64,000 nt of DNA from Pegea sp. RAD2-039 (GCA_034620365.1 JAQGEQ010000071.1:2604001-2668000), one strand, 5' to 3'; shown: positions 46,954-62,059, counted from the stretch's first letter. Translations and numbers: made by a program. Notes: generated by a model from the letters alone, not told the origin.

Positions 46954-49032
46954 TTAGTACCTCCACCTTGGAGAATCCAGTTTGGACTTATTTGCTGAAT
47001 TGGATGATATGGGCGTTCCTGAAAGATGGCGCAAAGGAGTCCTTGGTGATAGAGATCGGTTTATTGTTTTAAAGCTTTTTGGAGTTGAAGGTGTGAAAGT
47101 CTACAAATAAAAATATTTTAAGTAAAAAACTCAATAGAAAGTAATAATCAGAAAAAGTTTTTTAAAAATCAAAACTAAAAACAAATAAAATATTTAAATT
47201 AATAAAACATCAAAAACCTTCATTTTCAATTTCTCTTCTTTCAGTCGGATGATTTGTGCTTGAAGCTCATCATTCGAATCTTTGAGCTTCTCTTCATCTC
47301 CTAGTTTTTTCAAAAGATCTTCGTAGTTTGTCTAAACAACAAACAGAAGAAACAAATAATTATCAAACATAAAAAGTCCTCAGTAACCACATTGACATGA
47401 TTGTAACATTCTACTCACATTCATCTTTCAACAAATCAGGTTGCAATAAAGAGCAAGTTGTTAAATGTCAATTATTTCAATTTGAAATTATTTTAATCAT
47501 TTTGATTGAAAGCTAATTATAAAATTTTATTTATATTTCTATAACTTTTCTTACACTAAAAACGAAACAAAAGTTTTATTATATTTAATAAAATATATTT
47601 TTTAACAAACCAAACTTTCAAAATAAGACATGTCACACCTTTAGGATCTTATTTCTGGCTTCATAATCTTCGATTTCAGATGAAAGTCTTTTGATATCAC
47701 AATCAACATTTTGTAACTCTTTAATTTCAGATTCTAATTTTTCTTTTTCAAGATACAAGTTGTTATTCAGCTTCTGAAATTTAATTTCAAATTGTTAAAA
47801 AGATTAAATTATTTTACAAAAAGTAGAACTTATAATTAATTCTTAAATAAATTTCAAAAAAGCTTTTATAGATATTTCGTTAGTATCATTCACAATTATT
47901 TTAGAGAATTTATTTTTTCAATGAATATTAATCATCGTAATTAGACTGATGTGATAGATAATTGGAAATTTAGAAATTTATACAACTTATCTAAAAGAAA
48001 ATTATTAATTAAAAAGTAATCTGACAAATATCAAAACATTACATACTCTTTTCTCTTCTTCTAGTTTATTAACCAATTCACGAAGGTCGGTATTATATTG
48101 TTCAAGTTCCTCTTCATCTTTAACAAACAACCAGTGAAATCTGACTTCCTCCTAAATTAAGGAAAAAAACAATTAATTAAATAATGAATAGTGAACAGTG
48201 GGTAGAAAAGCTTGATTACAACTAACCATTTATATTATTTATTTATTTATAAATTTAAAAGTAAGATAAACAAGTTTTTGATATTTTTAGAAAATTGAAA
48301 AAACCTTTATATCCTCATAATCTTCTTTACTTTTCTTGACATCAGTTTGAAGTCTTCCCTTTTCATCTTCTACTAGTTGAAGCTGAGTATTTTTTTCCTC
48401 CATTTTCTCTTCTTCAAGCTTCAAACTGTTGTTTAAATCCTGAGAATTTAAATTGAAGCAATTAAAAAAGTATTTTCAAAAGAAATTTACAGATTTAACG
48501 AAAGTACTTTTCCTTTCTATCAATATATTAATACAGAAAGCAGTTTCAAATAATTAGTAACCCAAATATTCAACTATTTATCAATTTTTAAAAATAAAAA
48601 TATAAGAATCACTTTTGACAACAAGTTAGAGATTCGAAAGTAAGAATTTGGTAAAACACCAACCTGATTCTTCACTTCATAATCAGATACCAAATCTTTC
48701 AAGCTACAAACTTGATCCTTTAAATCTTGGATCTCAGCTGCACTAGCATCATCATTAATTTGTTTTAGTTCCTTTTGTTGAGATATTTGAGTCAACTCCA
48801 ATTGTTTTTCAAACTCTTCAATCTTCTTCTTCACAATTCCATTTTCCTCTAAAAGGGATTTATGTTGATCACGCATTCTTTCAAACTTGCCACGTCTTCG
48901 TCTCTTCTTAGCAAGATCTCGTTGATTCAACTTCTCATTACTTACAGATTCCTAAGAAATATAATCAAAGTGAAAATTGAATCACTTTAAAAAGAACAAA
49001 CTTACCATCTGAGCTTGAGATGAAGAAAGCAT
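46954..49032 (-). CDS. Coiled-coil protein, array copy 2
   Basis: Same seven-exon, phase-0 structure and 316 residues: 49006-49032, 48664-48951, 48305-48439, 48047-48151, 47639-47773, 47218-47331 and 46954-47100. Exon 4 here begins EEVRFHWLFVKDEEELEQ and exon 5 begins KLNNNLYLEKEKLESEIKE, the form shared with copies 3 and 4. The C-terminal exon differs from copy 1 in having SGTPI for SRTPL. Exon 2 carries small replacements (EEFEKQLELTQ). All splice sites are GT-AG and no frame lesion is seen, so the copy looks functional. Confidence 0.85.
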
Positions 49033-51991
49033 TTTAGTTTCTAATACAAAACATTTGCTTTGAACATTCATAATTCTTGTCAGCTTATAGAGTAACTCAA
49101 TCAGCAAAACGAATATTTACTAACTCTAAGATGTTTGAAGCAACAGTTAGATAATTATAGTTTAAAACAAAACAAGCTTTAATATTACTTAAAACAAATA
49201 ATTTCTATTTTACATAAACGATATAGAAACTCTGAATCAATAAGCTTAATCTAATTGCTCAATAAAAGAATAAAATTCTGAAAATATGAAGCCTGCATAA
49301 GAAAGTTTGGACAACCTATTCCTTCAAGCCAAATATCAAAATGAACTGTTCAAAGCAGCGTCCAGCTATAAATACCCAAGTTTTACGCATGAATGAATTC
49401 TTAAACTTTTTCTTTTTGTTTTTGAAATCGTTTGCAAGAATTAAACATTTTCTAAATCTACTTTTTTATTAAAAATTTAAACATAAAATGTTTATTTATG
49501 TATCATAAAAAAATATATTTTTAAAATAAACATCTTTTCAAACATCTAAATAATGATTAAGGAATACATTATCAAATTTAAAAGGAATAATTTTCAACAA
49601 AGAAATCTGTTTTATTTTAACTTAGATATTTTAATAACAATTAAGATATATTTCAGCCTGGTCATAAAGTATGTCCTGGTCCATTTCTAACATTAACTGA
49701 AATTTATCAAAATATTTCGATTCTTACTCAATGTTGCATCATATAAAAAGAATAATTCCACTTTCTTCAAACTATCTCTGAGTCAATTGTACAAATATCA
49801 GATCTCTATTAACCTTATTGTGATAATTTTAAAGATAAAAAGAAGATAAAATAATAATACATTTTTATCCTGATTACATTTACAAAAATATTCTGTAATT
49901 TTGCAAATTGTTTAGTTTTTTGTTTGAAAAGTTTGCAAACAATAAATATTATTTGGACTTTTGATGGAATTATTAACAATTTTAGACAAACATGTTTTCG
50001 GTGACATCAAAAATAAAATAATTCCGAAAATTTTCTACAAATTTCTATTAAAAAAATAATATTTTTAACTAAAAAGTAGTAAAATATACAAAATGTTTAG
50101 AAACTCAACTATTTATTTTCACAAATATAAATTATATATTATATTCCGTTTATTAATATATTTGAATCAATATTTTTCAATCAAGCGTAAAACTGATGAC
50201 CCAAAAATTCTCTTTTAAAATTTGCTTCGTTAGTTGGTCTAAAATGGCTGATTTCGCGATTGGAGCGTTCAAGAAGTAATTTTATTCAGAAATGTCATCA
50301 AAATAAGAAAAACTGATTTACAATTAAATTGTGAAATATTCTTTTCTAGATTCATCGTGAACAACTAAATTATACCAACTAAGTTTTGAATCAATTTTGA
50401 TTTTAGAAAAGAACAAATTATACTTAAAAATTATTTTTTATTTTTCCAAAAGTAAAATACGAATCATTCCATTTTTGCATAAAGTCATTTATGCTGAATC
50501 ATTCAATCATCTAAATTTGGAATTAATCTATCAAATAGTAACTTTAAACTGAGTAACTATTATTTGAGTTCTGCTTGAAACATTTTCACAACTTTCCATG
50601 TTGATTTAGTGACTCATCACCTTAGTGACGTATGTTAAAGGTAAAAATTAATTTGATTGACAGATGTGTTTCGATTCACCAAAACTCTCTTCTTTAAAAC
50701 ATAGATTTTATCATATAAATGTTGAAGAAGATAAATGAAGGATTTTAAAAACAATTTGAAATATATCTCTTATTATTTATATCTAAAGTTGTTAAAATTT
50801 ACTAAAACCAAATTTTGTTATCTGTTGAGAGGATCTTAATATTTGAATAAACAAAAATAGAACTTTTACTTAAAAATAACAAACAAAATATTGTTATGAT
50901 TGTATTTCTTGTATAAACATTTTGTATAAAACTAATTTTTAGAAAAATATTTGCTACAAACAAAAACGTCTAAATCTGTAAAAAAGGATTTATAAGATCA
51001 ATTGTAGTAACTATTTGTATATAAATCAATCACAAAAGTATTGGAAATTTACTCTCCTTTAAAAGTGAAATTTCTCTACTTTCTACTCAGCTATAAATAG
51101 ATTGTTTGTAACGTTTTGCTATAATCGTCATCGGCCAGACATAATTTGTTGGTTTACAAGTATTATTCACCTGTTATACTGAAATTTAAATATATAAATA
51201 ACTGCTACGACTAGTTATAAGAAAAACTAAACTGGTAAGATTGATTTTGCATCAATCTGATCTTCTACTTTAAGATTGATCCGATTAAAATGTAAACTTC
51301 TCAAATAGTCGGATTATTTAAGATTGCAATACTTATTTAGATGTAATAATAGAAGGAATGTTCAGTCCAATTAATCATGACTCTTCGTAAAACTCAATTT
51401 AATTAAAAACTTAAACTTTTTTAATAATCGGTAAATAACCTCCTTAAAATTTATTGAAGATTAGTTTAATTTTTGTGGACATCTTTTGATGATTTGAGAT
51501 TTTGTCATTGATATTTAAGATCAAATTAACTAACTGATACTTGATTAGAAAATAATTTTTGGTATTTGCTTTATAGTTTGGTGTCTAGACTAATTATGTT
51601 TGTTTTGACGACTTTCATTTATATTTGAAAACTTTTAGTTTTTTCTTCTAGTTTATTCTATATCTTCAAACAATTACTACTTTTTGCTCCTTTTTAGAAT
51701 TTAAAAGTTTTAAAGATAGAAGTTCAGAAGAAGTATTTTTGATTAAAAGATCTCCAAACAAATTACAATTTAAAAGTAAAATAAATTTTAAGCTCTTTTT
51801 ATTCATTCTGTTTATTTTAAAACTACAAATAGTTCTGACACCAACACAAATATATTAAACAAAAAGACAACATAACAAGTTGTTAAAAAGATAACAAGAA
51901 GAAAATTTTAAATTGACTGATTTCAAACTGAGTTTTGATCATCAAATGTTAGAGCCTCCAGTGACATTAGAAAACAAATCACTTCATCAAG

Positions 51992-54069
51992 TTAGTACCT
52001 CCACCTTGGAGAATCCAGTTTGGACTTATTTGCTGAATTGGGTGATAGAGGCGTTCTTGAAAGATGACGCAAAGGAGTCCTTGGTGATAGAGATCGGTTT
52101 ATTGTTTTGAAGCTTTTTGGAGTTGAAGGTGTGAAAGTCTACAAATAAAAATATTTTAAGTAAAAAACTCAATAGAAAGTAATAATCAGAAAAAGTTTTT
52201 TAAAAATCAAAACTAAAAACAAATAAGATATTTAAATTAATAAAACATCAAAAACCTTCATTTTCAATTTCTCTTCTTTCAGTCGGATGATTTGTGCTTG
52301 AAGCTCATCATTCGAATCTTTGAGCTTCTCTTCATCTCCTAGTTTTTTCAAAAGATCTTCGTAGTTTGTCTAAACAACAAACAGAAGAAACAAATAATTA
52401 TCAAACATAAAAAGTCATCAGTAACCACATTGACATGGTTGTAACATTCTACCCACATTCATCTTTCAACAAATTAGGTTGCAATAAAGAGCAAGTTGTT
52501 AAATGTCAATTATTTCAATTTGAAATTATTTTAATCATTTTGATTGAAAGTTAATTATAAAATTTTATTTATATTTCTATAACTTTTCTTACACTAAAAA
52601 CGAAACAAAAGTTTTATTATATTTAATAAAATATATTTTTTAACAAACAAAACTTTCCAAATAAGACATGTCACACCTTTAGGATCTTATTTCTGGCTTC
52701 ATAATCTTCGATTTCAGATGAAAGTCTTTTGATATCACAATCAACATTTTGTAACTCTTTAATTTCAGATTCTAATTTTTCTTTTTCAAGATACAAGTTG
52801 TTATTCAGCTTCTGAAATTTAATTTCAAATTGTTAAAAAGATTAAATTATTTTACAAAAAGTAGAACTTATAATTAATTCTTAAATAAATTTCAAAAAAG
52901 CTTTTATAGATATTTCGTTAGTATCATTCACAATTATTAGAGAATTTATTTTTTCAATGAATATTAACCATCGTAATTAGATTGATGTGATAGATAATTG
53001 GAAATTTAGAAAGTTATACAACTTATCTAAAAGAAAATTATTAATTAAAAAGTAATCTGACAAATATCAAAACATTACATACTCTTTTCTCTTCTTCTAG
53101 TTTATTAACCAATTCACGAAGGTCGGTATTATATTGTTCAAGTTCCTCTTCATCTTTAACAAACAACCAGTGAAATCTGACTTCCTCCTAAATTAAGGAA
53201 AAAAAACAATTAATTAAATAATGAATAGTGAACAGTGGGTAGCAGGCTTGATTATAACTAACCATTTATATTATTTATTTAATTATAAATTTAAAAGTAA
53301 GATAAACATGATTTTGATAATTCTAGAAAATTGAAAAAAACCTTTATATCCTCATAATCTTCTTTACTTTTCTTGACATCAGTTTGAAGTCTTCCCTTTT
53401 CATCTTCTACTAGTTGAAGCTGAGTATTTTTCTCCTCCATTTTCTCTTCTTCAAGCTTCAAACTGTTGTTTAAATCCTGAGAATTTAAATTGAAGCAATT
53501 AAAAAATTATTTTCAAAAGAAATTTACAGATTTAACGAAAATACTTTTCCTTTCTATCAATATATTAACACAGAAAGCAGTTTCAAATAATTAGTAACCC
53601 AAATATTCAATTATTTATCAATTTTTAAAAATAAAAATATAAGAATCACTTTTGACAACAAGTTAGAGATTCAAAAGTAAGAATTTGGTAAAACACTAAC
53701 CTGATTCTTCACTTCATAATCAGATACCAAATCTTTCAAGCTAAAAACTTGATCCTTTAAATCTTGGATCTCAGCTGCATTAGCATCATCATTAATTTGT
53801 TTTAGTTCCTTTTGTTGAGATATTTTAGTCAACTCCAATTGTTTTTCAATCTCTTCAATCTTCTTCTTCACAATTCCATTTTCCTCTAAAAGGGATTTAT
53901 GTTGATCACGCATTCTTTCAAACTTGCCACGTCTTCTTCTCTTCTTAGCAAGATCTCGTTGATTCAACTTCTCATTACTTACAGATTCCTAAGAAATATA
54001 ATCAAAGTGAAAATTGAATCACTTTAAAAAGAACAAACTTACCATCTGAGCTTGAGATGAAGAAAGCAT
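51992..54069 (-). CDS. Coiled-coil protein, array copy 3
   Basis: Exons 54043-54069, 53701-53988, 53342-53476, 53083-53187, 52677-52811, 52256-52369 and 51992-52138, with lengths identical to the other copies (27, 288, 135, 105, 135, 114, 147) and 316 residues. Exon 2 reads EEIEKQLELTK. Exons 4-6 match copies 2 and 4, while the last exon keeps the SRTPL form of copy 1. This mixed pattern of variants across copies points to exchange between units. The frame is open throughout. Confidence 0.85.
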
Positions 54070-57028
54070 TTTAGTTTCTAATACAAAACATTGGCTTTGA
54101 ACATTCATAATTCTTGTCAGCTTATAGAGTAACTCAATCAGCAAAACGAATATTTACTAACTCTAAGATGTTTGAAGCAACAGTTAGATAATTGCAGTTT
54201 TAAAACAAAACAAGCTTTAATATTACTTAAAACAAATAATTTCTATTTTACATAAACAATATAGAAACTCTGAATCAATAAGCTTAACGTAATTGCTCAA
54301 TAAAAGAATAAAATTCTGAAAATATGAAGCCTGCATAAGAAAGTTTGGATAACCTATTCCTTCAAGCGAAATATCAAAATGAACTGTTCAAAGCAGCTTC
54401 CAGCTATAAATACCCGAGTTTTACGCATGAATGAATTCTTAAACTTTTTCTTTTTCTTTTTAAAATCGTTTGTAAGAATTAAACATTTTCTAAATCTACT
54501 TTTTTATTAAAAATTTAAACATAAAATGTTTATTTAAGTATTATAAAAAAATAGATTTTTAAAATAAACATCTTTTCAAACATCTAAATAATAATTAAGG
54601 AATACATTATCAAATTTAAAAGGAATAATTTTCAACAAAGAAATCTGTTTTATTTTAACTTAGATATTTTAATAACAATTAAGATATATTTCAGCCTGGT
54701 CATAAAGTATGTCCTGGTCCATTTCTAACATTAACTGAAATTTATCAAAATATTTCGATTCTTACTCAATGTTGCATCATATAAAAAGAATAATTCCACC
54801 TTCTTCAAACTATCTCTGAGTCAATTGTACAAATATCAGATCTCTATTAACCTTATTGTGATAATTTTAAAGATAAAAAGAAGATAAAATAATAATACAT
54901 TTTTATCCTGATTACATTTACAAAAACATTCTGTAATTTTGTAAATTGTTTAGTTTTCTGTTTGAAAAGTTTGCAAACAATAAATATTATTTGGACTTTT
55001 GATGGAATTATTAACAATTTTAGACAAACATGTTTTCGGTGACATCAAAACTAAAATAATTCCGAAAATTTTCTACAAATTTCTATTAAAAAAATAATAT
55101 TTTTAACTAAAAAGCAGTAAAATATACAAAATGTTTAGAAACTCAACTATTTATTTTCACAAATATAAATTATATATTATATTCCGTTTATTAATATATT
55201 TGAATCAATATTTTTCAATCAAGCGTAAAACTGATGACCCAAAAATTCTCTTTTACAATTTGCTTCGTTAGTTGGTCTAAAATGGCCGATTTCGCGATTG
55301 GAGCGTTCAAGAAGTAATTTTATTCAGAAATGTCATCAAAATAAGAAAAACTGATTTACAATTAAATTGTGAAATATTCTTTTCTAGATTCATCGTGAAC
55401 AACTAAATTATACCAACTAAGTTTTGAATCGATTTTGATTTTAGAAAAGAACAAATTATACTCAAAAATTATTTTTTATTTTTCGAAAAGTAAAATACGA
55501 ATCATTCCATTTTTGCATAAAGTCATTTATGCTGAGTCATTCAATCATCTAAATTTGGAATTAATCTATCAAATAGTAACTTTAAACTGAGTAACTATTA
55601 TTTGAGTTCTGCTTGAAACATTTTCACAACTTTCCATGTTGATTTAGTGACTCATCACCTTAGTGACGTATTTAAAGGTAAAAATAAATTTGATTGACAG
55701 ATGAGTTTCGATTCACCAAAAATCTCTTCTTTAAAACATAGATTTTATCATATAAATGTTGAAGAAGATAAATGAAGGATTTTAAAAACAATTTGAAATA
55801 TATCTCTTGTTATTTATATCTAAAGTTGTTAAAATTTACTAAAACCAAATTTTGTTATCTGTTGAGATGATCTTAATATTTGAATAAACAAAAATAGAAC
55901 TTTTACTTAAAATTAACAAACAAAATATTGTTATGATTGTATTTCTTGTATAAACATTTTGTATAAAACTAATTTTTAGAAAAATATTTGCTACAAACAA
56001 AAACGTCTAAATCTGTAAAAAAGGGTTTATAAGATCAATTGTAGTAACTATTTGTATATAAATCAATCACAAAAGTATTGAAAATTTACTCTTCTTTAAA
56101 AGTAAAATTTCTCTACTTTCTACTCAGCTATAAATAGATTGTTTGTAACGTTTCGCTATAATCGACATCGGCCAGACATAATTTGTTGGCTTACAAGTAT
56201 TATTCACCTGTTATACTGAAATTTAAATATATAAATAACTGCTGTGACAAGTAATAAGAAAAACTAAACTGGTAAGATTGATTTTGCATCAATCTGATCT
56301 TCTGCTTTAAGATTGATCCGATTAAAATGTAAATTTCTCAAATAGTCGGATTATTTAAGATTGCAATACTTATTTAGATGTAATAATAGAAGGAATGTTC
56401 AGTCCAATTAATCATGACTCTTCGTAAAACTCAATTTAATTAAAAACTTAAACTTTTTTAATAATCGGTAAATAACCTCCTTAAAATTTATTGAAGATTA
56501 GTTTAATTTTTGTGGACATCTTTTGATGATTTGAGATTTTGTCATTGATATTTAAGATCAAATTAACTAACTGATACTTGATTAGAAATTATTTTTTAGT
56601 ATTTGCTTTATAGTTTGGTGTCTAGACTAATTATGTTTGTTTTGACGACTTTCATTTATATTTGAAAACTTTTAGTTTTTTCTGTTAGTTTATTCTATGT
56701 CTCCAAACAATTACTACTTTTTGCTCCTTTTTAGAATTTAAAAGTTTTAAAGATAGAAGTTTAGAAGAAGTATTTTTGATTAAAAGATCTCCAAACAAAT
56801 TACAATTTAAAAGTAAAATAAATTTTAAGCTCTTTTTATTCATTCTGTTTATTTTAAAACTACAGATAGTTTTGACACCAACACAAATATATTAAACAAA
56901 AAGACAACATAACAAGTTGTTAAAAAGATAACAAAAATAAAATTTTAAATTGATTGATTTCAAACTGAGTTTTGATCATCAAATGTTAGAGCCTCCAGTG
57001 ACATTAGAAAACAAATCACTTCATCAAG

Positions 57029-59105
57029 TTAGTACCTCCACCTTGGAGAATCCAGTTTGGACTTATTTGCTGAATTGGATGATAGAGGCGTTCCTGAAAG
57101 ATGGCGCAAAGGAGTCCTGGGTGATAGAGATCGGTTTATTGTTTTGAAGCTTTTTGGAGTTGAAGGTGTGAAAGTCTACAAATAAAAATATTTTAAGTAA
57201 AAAACTCAATAGAAAGTAATAATCAGAAAAAGTTTTTTAAAAATCAAAACTAAAAACAAATAAAATATTTAAATTAATAAAACATCAAAAACCTTCATCT
57301 TCAATTTCTCTTCTTTCAGTTGGATGATTTGTGCTTGGAGCTCATCATTCGAATCTTTGAGCTTCTCTTCATCTCCTAGTTTTTTCAAAAGATCTTCGTA
57401 GTTTGTCTAAACAACAAACAGAAGAAACAAATAATTATCAAACATAAAAAGTCATCAGTAACCACATTGACATGGTTGTAACATTCTACCCACATTCATC
57501 TTTCAACAAATCAGGATGCAATAAAGAGCAAGTTGTTAAATGTCAATTATTTCAATTTGAAATTATTTTGATCATTTTGATTGAAAGCTAATTATAAAAT
57601 TTTATTTATATTTCTATAACTTTTCTTACACTAAAAACGAAACAAAAGTTTTATTATATTTAATAAAATATATATTTTAACAAACCAAACTTTCAAAATA
57701 AGACATGTCACACCTTTAGGATCTTATTTCTGGCTTCATAATTTTCGATTTCAGATGAAAGTCTTTTGATATCACAATCAACATTTTGTAACTCTTTAAT
57801 TTCAGATTCTAATTTTTCTTTTTCAAGATACAAGTTGTTATTCAGCTTCTGAAATTTAATTTCAAATTGTTAAAAAGATTAAATTATTTTACAAAAAGTA
57901 GAACTTATAATTAATTCTTAAATAAATTTCAAAAAAGCTTTTATAGATATTTCGTTAGTATCATTCACAATTATTTTAGAGAATTTATTTTTTCAATGAA
58001 TATGAACCATCGTAATTAGATTGATGTGATAGATAATTGGAAATTTAGAAATTTATACAACTTATCTAAAAGAAAATTATTAATTAAAAAGTAATCTGAC
58101 AAATATCAAAACATTACATACTCTTTTCTCTTCTTCTAGTTTATTAACCAATTCACGAAGGTCGGTATTATATTGTTCAAGTTCCTCTTCATCTTTAACA
58201 AACAACCAGTGAAATCTGACTTCCTCCTAAATTAAGGAAAAAAACAATTAATTAAATAATGAATAGTGAACAGTGGGTAGCAGGCTTGATTGTAACTAAC
58301 CATTTATATTATTTATTTAATTATAAATTTAAAAGTAAGATAAACAAGTTTTTGATAATTTAGAAAATTGAAAAAACCTTTATATCCTCATAATCTTCTT
58401 TACTTTTCTTGACATCAGTTTGAAGTCTTCTCTTTTCATGTTCTACTAGTTGAAGCTGAGTATTTTTCTCCTCCATTTTCTCTTCTTCAAGCTTCAAACT
58501 GTTGTTTAAATCCTGAGAATTTAAATTGAAGCAATTAAAAAAGTATTTTCAAAAGAAATTTACAGATTTAACGAAAGTACTTTTCCTTTCTATCAATATA
58601 TTAATACAGAAAGCAGTTTCAAATAATTAGTAACCCAAATATTCAACTAATTATCAATTTCTAAATATAAAAATATAAGAATCACTTTTGACAACAAGTT
58701 AGAGATTCGAAAGTAAGAGTTTGGTAAAACACTAACCTGATTCTTCACTTCATAATCAGATACCAAATCTTTCAAGCTACAAACTTGATCCTTTAAATCT
58801 TGGATCTCAGCTGCACTAGCATCATCATTAATTTGTTTTAGTTCCTTTTGTGGAGATATTTTAGTCAACTCCAATCGTTTTTCAAACTCTTCAATCTTCT
58901 TCTTCACAATTCCATTTTCCTCTAAAAGGGATTTATGTTGATCACGCATTCTTTCAAACTTGCCACGTCTTCGTCTCTTCTTAGCAAGATCTCGTTGATT
59001 CAACTTCTCATTACTTACAGATTCCTAAGAAATATAATCAAAGTGAAAATTGAATCACTTTAAAAAGAACAAACTTACCATCTGAGCTTGAGATGAAGAA
59101 AGCAT
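57029..59105 (-). CDS. Coiled-coil protein, array copy 4
   Basis: Exons 59079-59105, 58737-59024, 58378-58512, 58122-58226, 57714-57848, 57293-57406 and 57029-57175; 316 residues, phase 0 throughout. Private changes include EEFEKRLELTKISPQ in exon 2 and a last exon with SGTPL. It lies in the truncated fourth unit, whose homology continues about 1 kb upstream of the start codon, so the proximal promoter region is retained. No lesion is seen. Confidence 0.85.
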
Positions 59106-60105
59106 TTTAGTTTCTAATACAAAACATTTGCTTTGAACAATCATAATTCTTGTCAGCTTATAGAGTAACTCAATCAGCAAAACGAATATTTACTAACTCT
59201 AAGATGTTTGAAGCAACAGTTAGATAATTGTAGTTTAAAACAAAACAAGCTTTAATATTACTTAAAACAAATAATTTCTATTTTACATAAACGATGTAGA
59301 AACTCTGAATCAATAAGCTTAATCTAATTGCTCAATAAAAGAATAAAATTCTGAAAATATGAAGCCTGCATAAGAAAGTTTGGACAACCTATTCCTTCAA
59401 GCGAAATATCAAAATGAACTGTTCAAAGCAGCGTCCAGCTATAAATACCCGAGTTTTACGCATGAATGAAATCTTAAACTTTTTCTTTTTCTTTTTAAAA
59501 TCGTTTGCAAGAATTAAACATTTTCTAAATCTACTTTTTTATTAAAAATTTAAACATAAAATGTTTATTTAAGTATTATAAAAAAATATATTTTTAAAAT
59601 AAACATCTTTTCAGACATCTAAATAATGATTAAGGAAAAAATTATCAAATTTAAATTCAATAATTTTCAACAAAGAAATCTGTTTTATTTTAACTTAGAT
59701 ATTTTAATAACAATTAAGATATATTTCAGCCTGGCCATAAAGTATGTCCTGGTCCATTTCTAACATTAACTGAAATTTATCAAAATATTTCGATTCTTAC
59801 TCAATGTTGCATCATATAAAAAGAATAATTCCACTTTCTTCAAACTATCTCTGAGTCAATTGTACAAATATCAGATCTCTATTAACCTTATTGTGATAAT
59901 TTTAAAGATAGAAAGAAGATAAAATAATAATTTATTTTTATCCTAAATAAATTTACAAAAATATTCTGTAATTTTGCAAATTGTTTAGTTTTCTGTTTGA
60001 AAAGTTTGCAAATAATAAATATTATTTGGACTTTTGATGGAATTATTAACAATTTTAGACAAACATGCTTTCGGTGACATCAAAACTAAAATAATTCCGA
60101 AAATT

Positions 60106-62059
60106 GAAACGTTATCCTGTCGTCTATATTAATAAAATATTATATATTCATAAAGATAAAACTTAGAAGAAAACAAATTGTTAATTAAAATTGTTGATTA
60201 AATTTCTTTTTATAATTTAATTACCATTTTTGAAATCATTAAATATTCTTTAGTCTGAAAAAAAAATTCTTAAATTTTTAATTATTTGGTTTTTGGGTAG
60301 TTTTTATATTAAGTCAAAATTTTCACAAATTTTTCAACTAGTCGACTTGTCAATTTTTAAAACTCTCATTTGCCTCATCAATTACTTTATATGTTAATTT
60401 AAAAATAATTAATTTAAATTGTAAATTGGTTTACCAACTATATTCATAAAATCAAATAATTCATCAATAAACCAATAGAACGGAAGTAGTCCACACCTTC
60501 AGCCGACTTTCTCCGGTTTCAATATTTCCCTTCCTAAGCATGATTATGATAACAAATTTAATAGTTGTTTTGATGAATTGAGTCGATTTGATAATACTTT
60601 TTCCTTCCTGAATATCTAAAACAAATAAAAAAAAATTGATGATTTCCTTTTTAAGTGAAAAAGTAAAACTTTAGATTGTTCTTTAAAATTTGGAAAACTT
60701 TCGAACTGAATGAGATTTTGAAGTGAAAACAAATAAATAATTATTTAAAACCAAGATTATCAACAAGTTATTACATTTTTTATAGTTTTGTAACTTAACT
60801 AAAATACTTCAACTATTTCAGTGAATACTTTTTCCATTTTAAAAATTGAGTTGTTTACATTTTAAACTATGACTATAAATTATGTCAAATCAAAATTGTT
60901 ATTAACTGAATTCTTTATTATTAAAATTAGGACTGTTTCCTTAAACAAACTAATAAAATTACCAAAATATAATGTTTGAATCAACTTCTGTTGATATAAA
61001 AGTCTGTGAAGTAATTTGATTATCGATTCAGCTTTGAGGCATCAAGTCATGATGTTGATGAAGATGAGAGGATAAAGTATTGGTTGAATTTCTATGTCTA
61101 ATCTTTTTATTTTGCCACTAGATATACCAAAGATAACTAGATATACTAGATAAGAGCAAATCTAGTTCCTATCTGAAATCATCGTGAAAAACGATACCAA
61201 ATAAATATGATAATGAAGATGATTATAGGAGGTATTTTGAATTTATTTTTATGAAAAAGCTTAGAGTTTTTTGCATATTGATAATTTTTTATGATAACTA
61301 AATATTTACAATAATAAAACAGTTAAGAGATATTAGGTCAAAATGACTTTAGAGTAATCAATTTTTATTCGTTAGATGTTTACATCTAATTATAAAGACT
61401 TCCAATAAACACTTTATTTTACTTTTTTAAGAACATCAATTTTCTCAGCGATGAAATTTCAAACAAATTAGACTTTAATGATTTTGTGACAAATGAGAAA
61501 GGATTGATTTTTGATGTTTGCAAAATATATTTAACATAAAATTTACTAAATTATTTGCACAATTTTTCACTTCTAACAAAACTATCTCTCTTTTAATCCA
61601 GTAGATCTTGGTGGTTTGCATCAATCAATCTATAACTGTATTAGTTAGTACTGTCCTTTTGCGGTTGTTCGTGTTTCGCTTACGATTTTCTACTTCCTAT
61701 TGTTCCCATTATAGCATTTAGACTAATTGAAAGGACTCGGTTGCCCTATATACTTGAAAATAAACTCTTGATTTATAGATTTATTCTCAGAAGTATAGTT
61801 TTTATTTTAAATTATGGTATTGGTTCAAATGCTAAATTCTTATGGCTAACTGATTAAAAGTAATTGATTAAATCAATTAATTTTTTGACTTTTAATTTTT
61901 ACATGAATTAATAAAATTTATCCTTCTTAATTTTTTTTACCTTTATACGAATAACTTCGGTCCTAGACTTTGGCATTACCCTATCATCTGACTTTAAATG
62001 ACACATTTATTTTTCCAAAATCTTTGCAAAATCAATCAACCTTTTTTATTTTATTATAA
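60106..62059. other. Intergenic right of the array; one weak exon candidate
   Basis: Homology to the array stops at 60105. On the minus strand, after an acceptor-like TTTGTTTTAG near 60620, one frame stays open for about 47 codons to about 60474 (IQEGKSIIKSTQF, then MLRKGNIETGESRLK). It could be an orphan exon, but no partner exon or family is visible. The rest shows nothing recognisable. Confidence 0.35.

Larger units (their letters stand above)
41631..60105. repeat. Tandem array, 3.67 units of about 5,037 bp
   Basis: Units start at the same TAGAATTTA landmark: 41631, 46657, 51695 and 56732, giving lengths 5,026, 5,038 and 5,037 and a partial fourth of 3,374 bp ending at 60105. Units look almost identical over coding, intron and spacer sequence, with scattered substitutions and single-base indels. 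The exception is a diverged patch in unit 1 at about 42530-43270. Every unit, including the truncated last one, keeps a full gene and its upstream TATA-like element. Confidence 0.97.
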
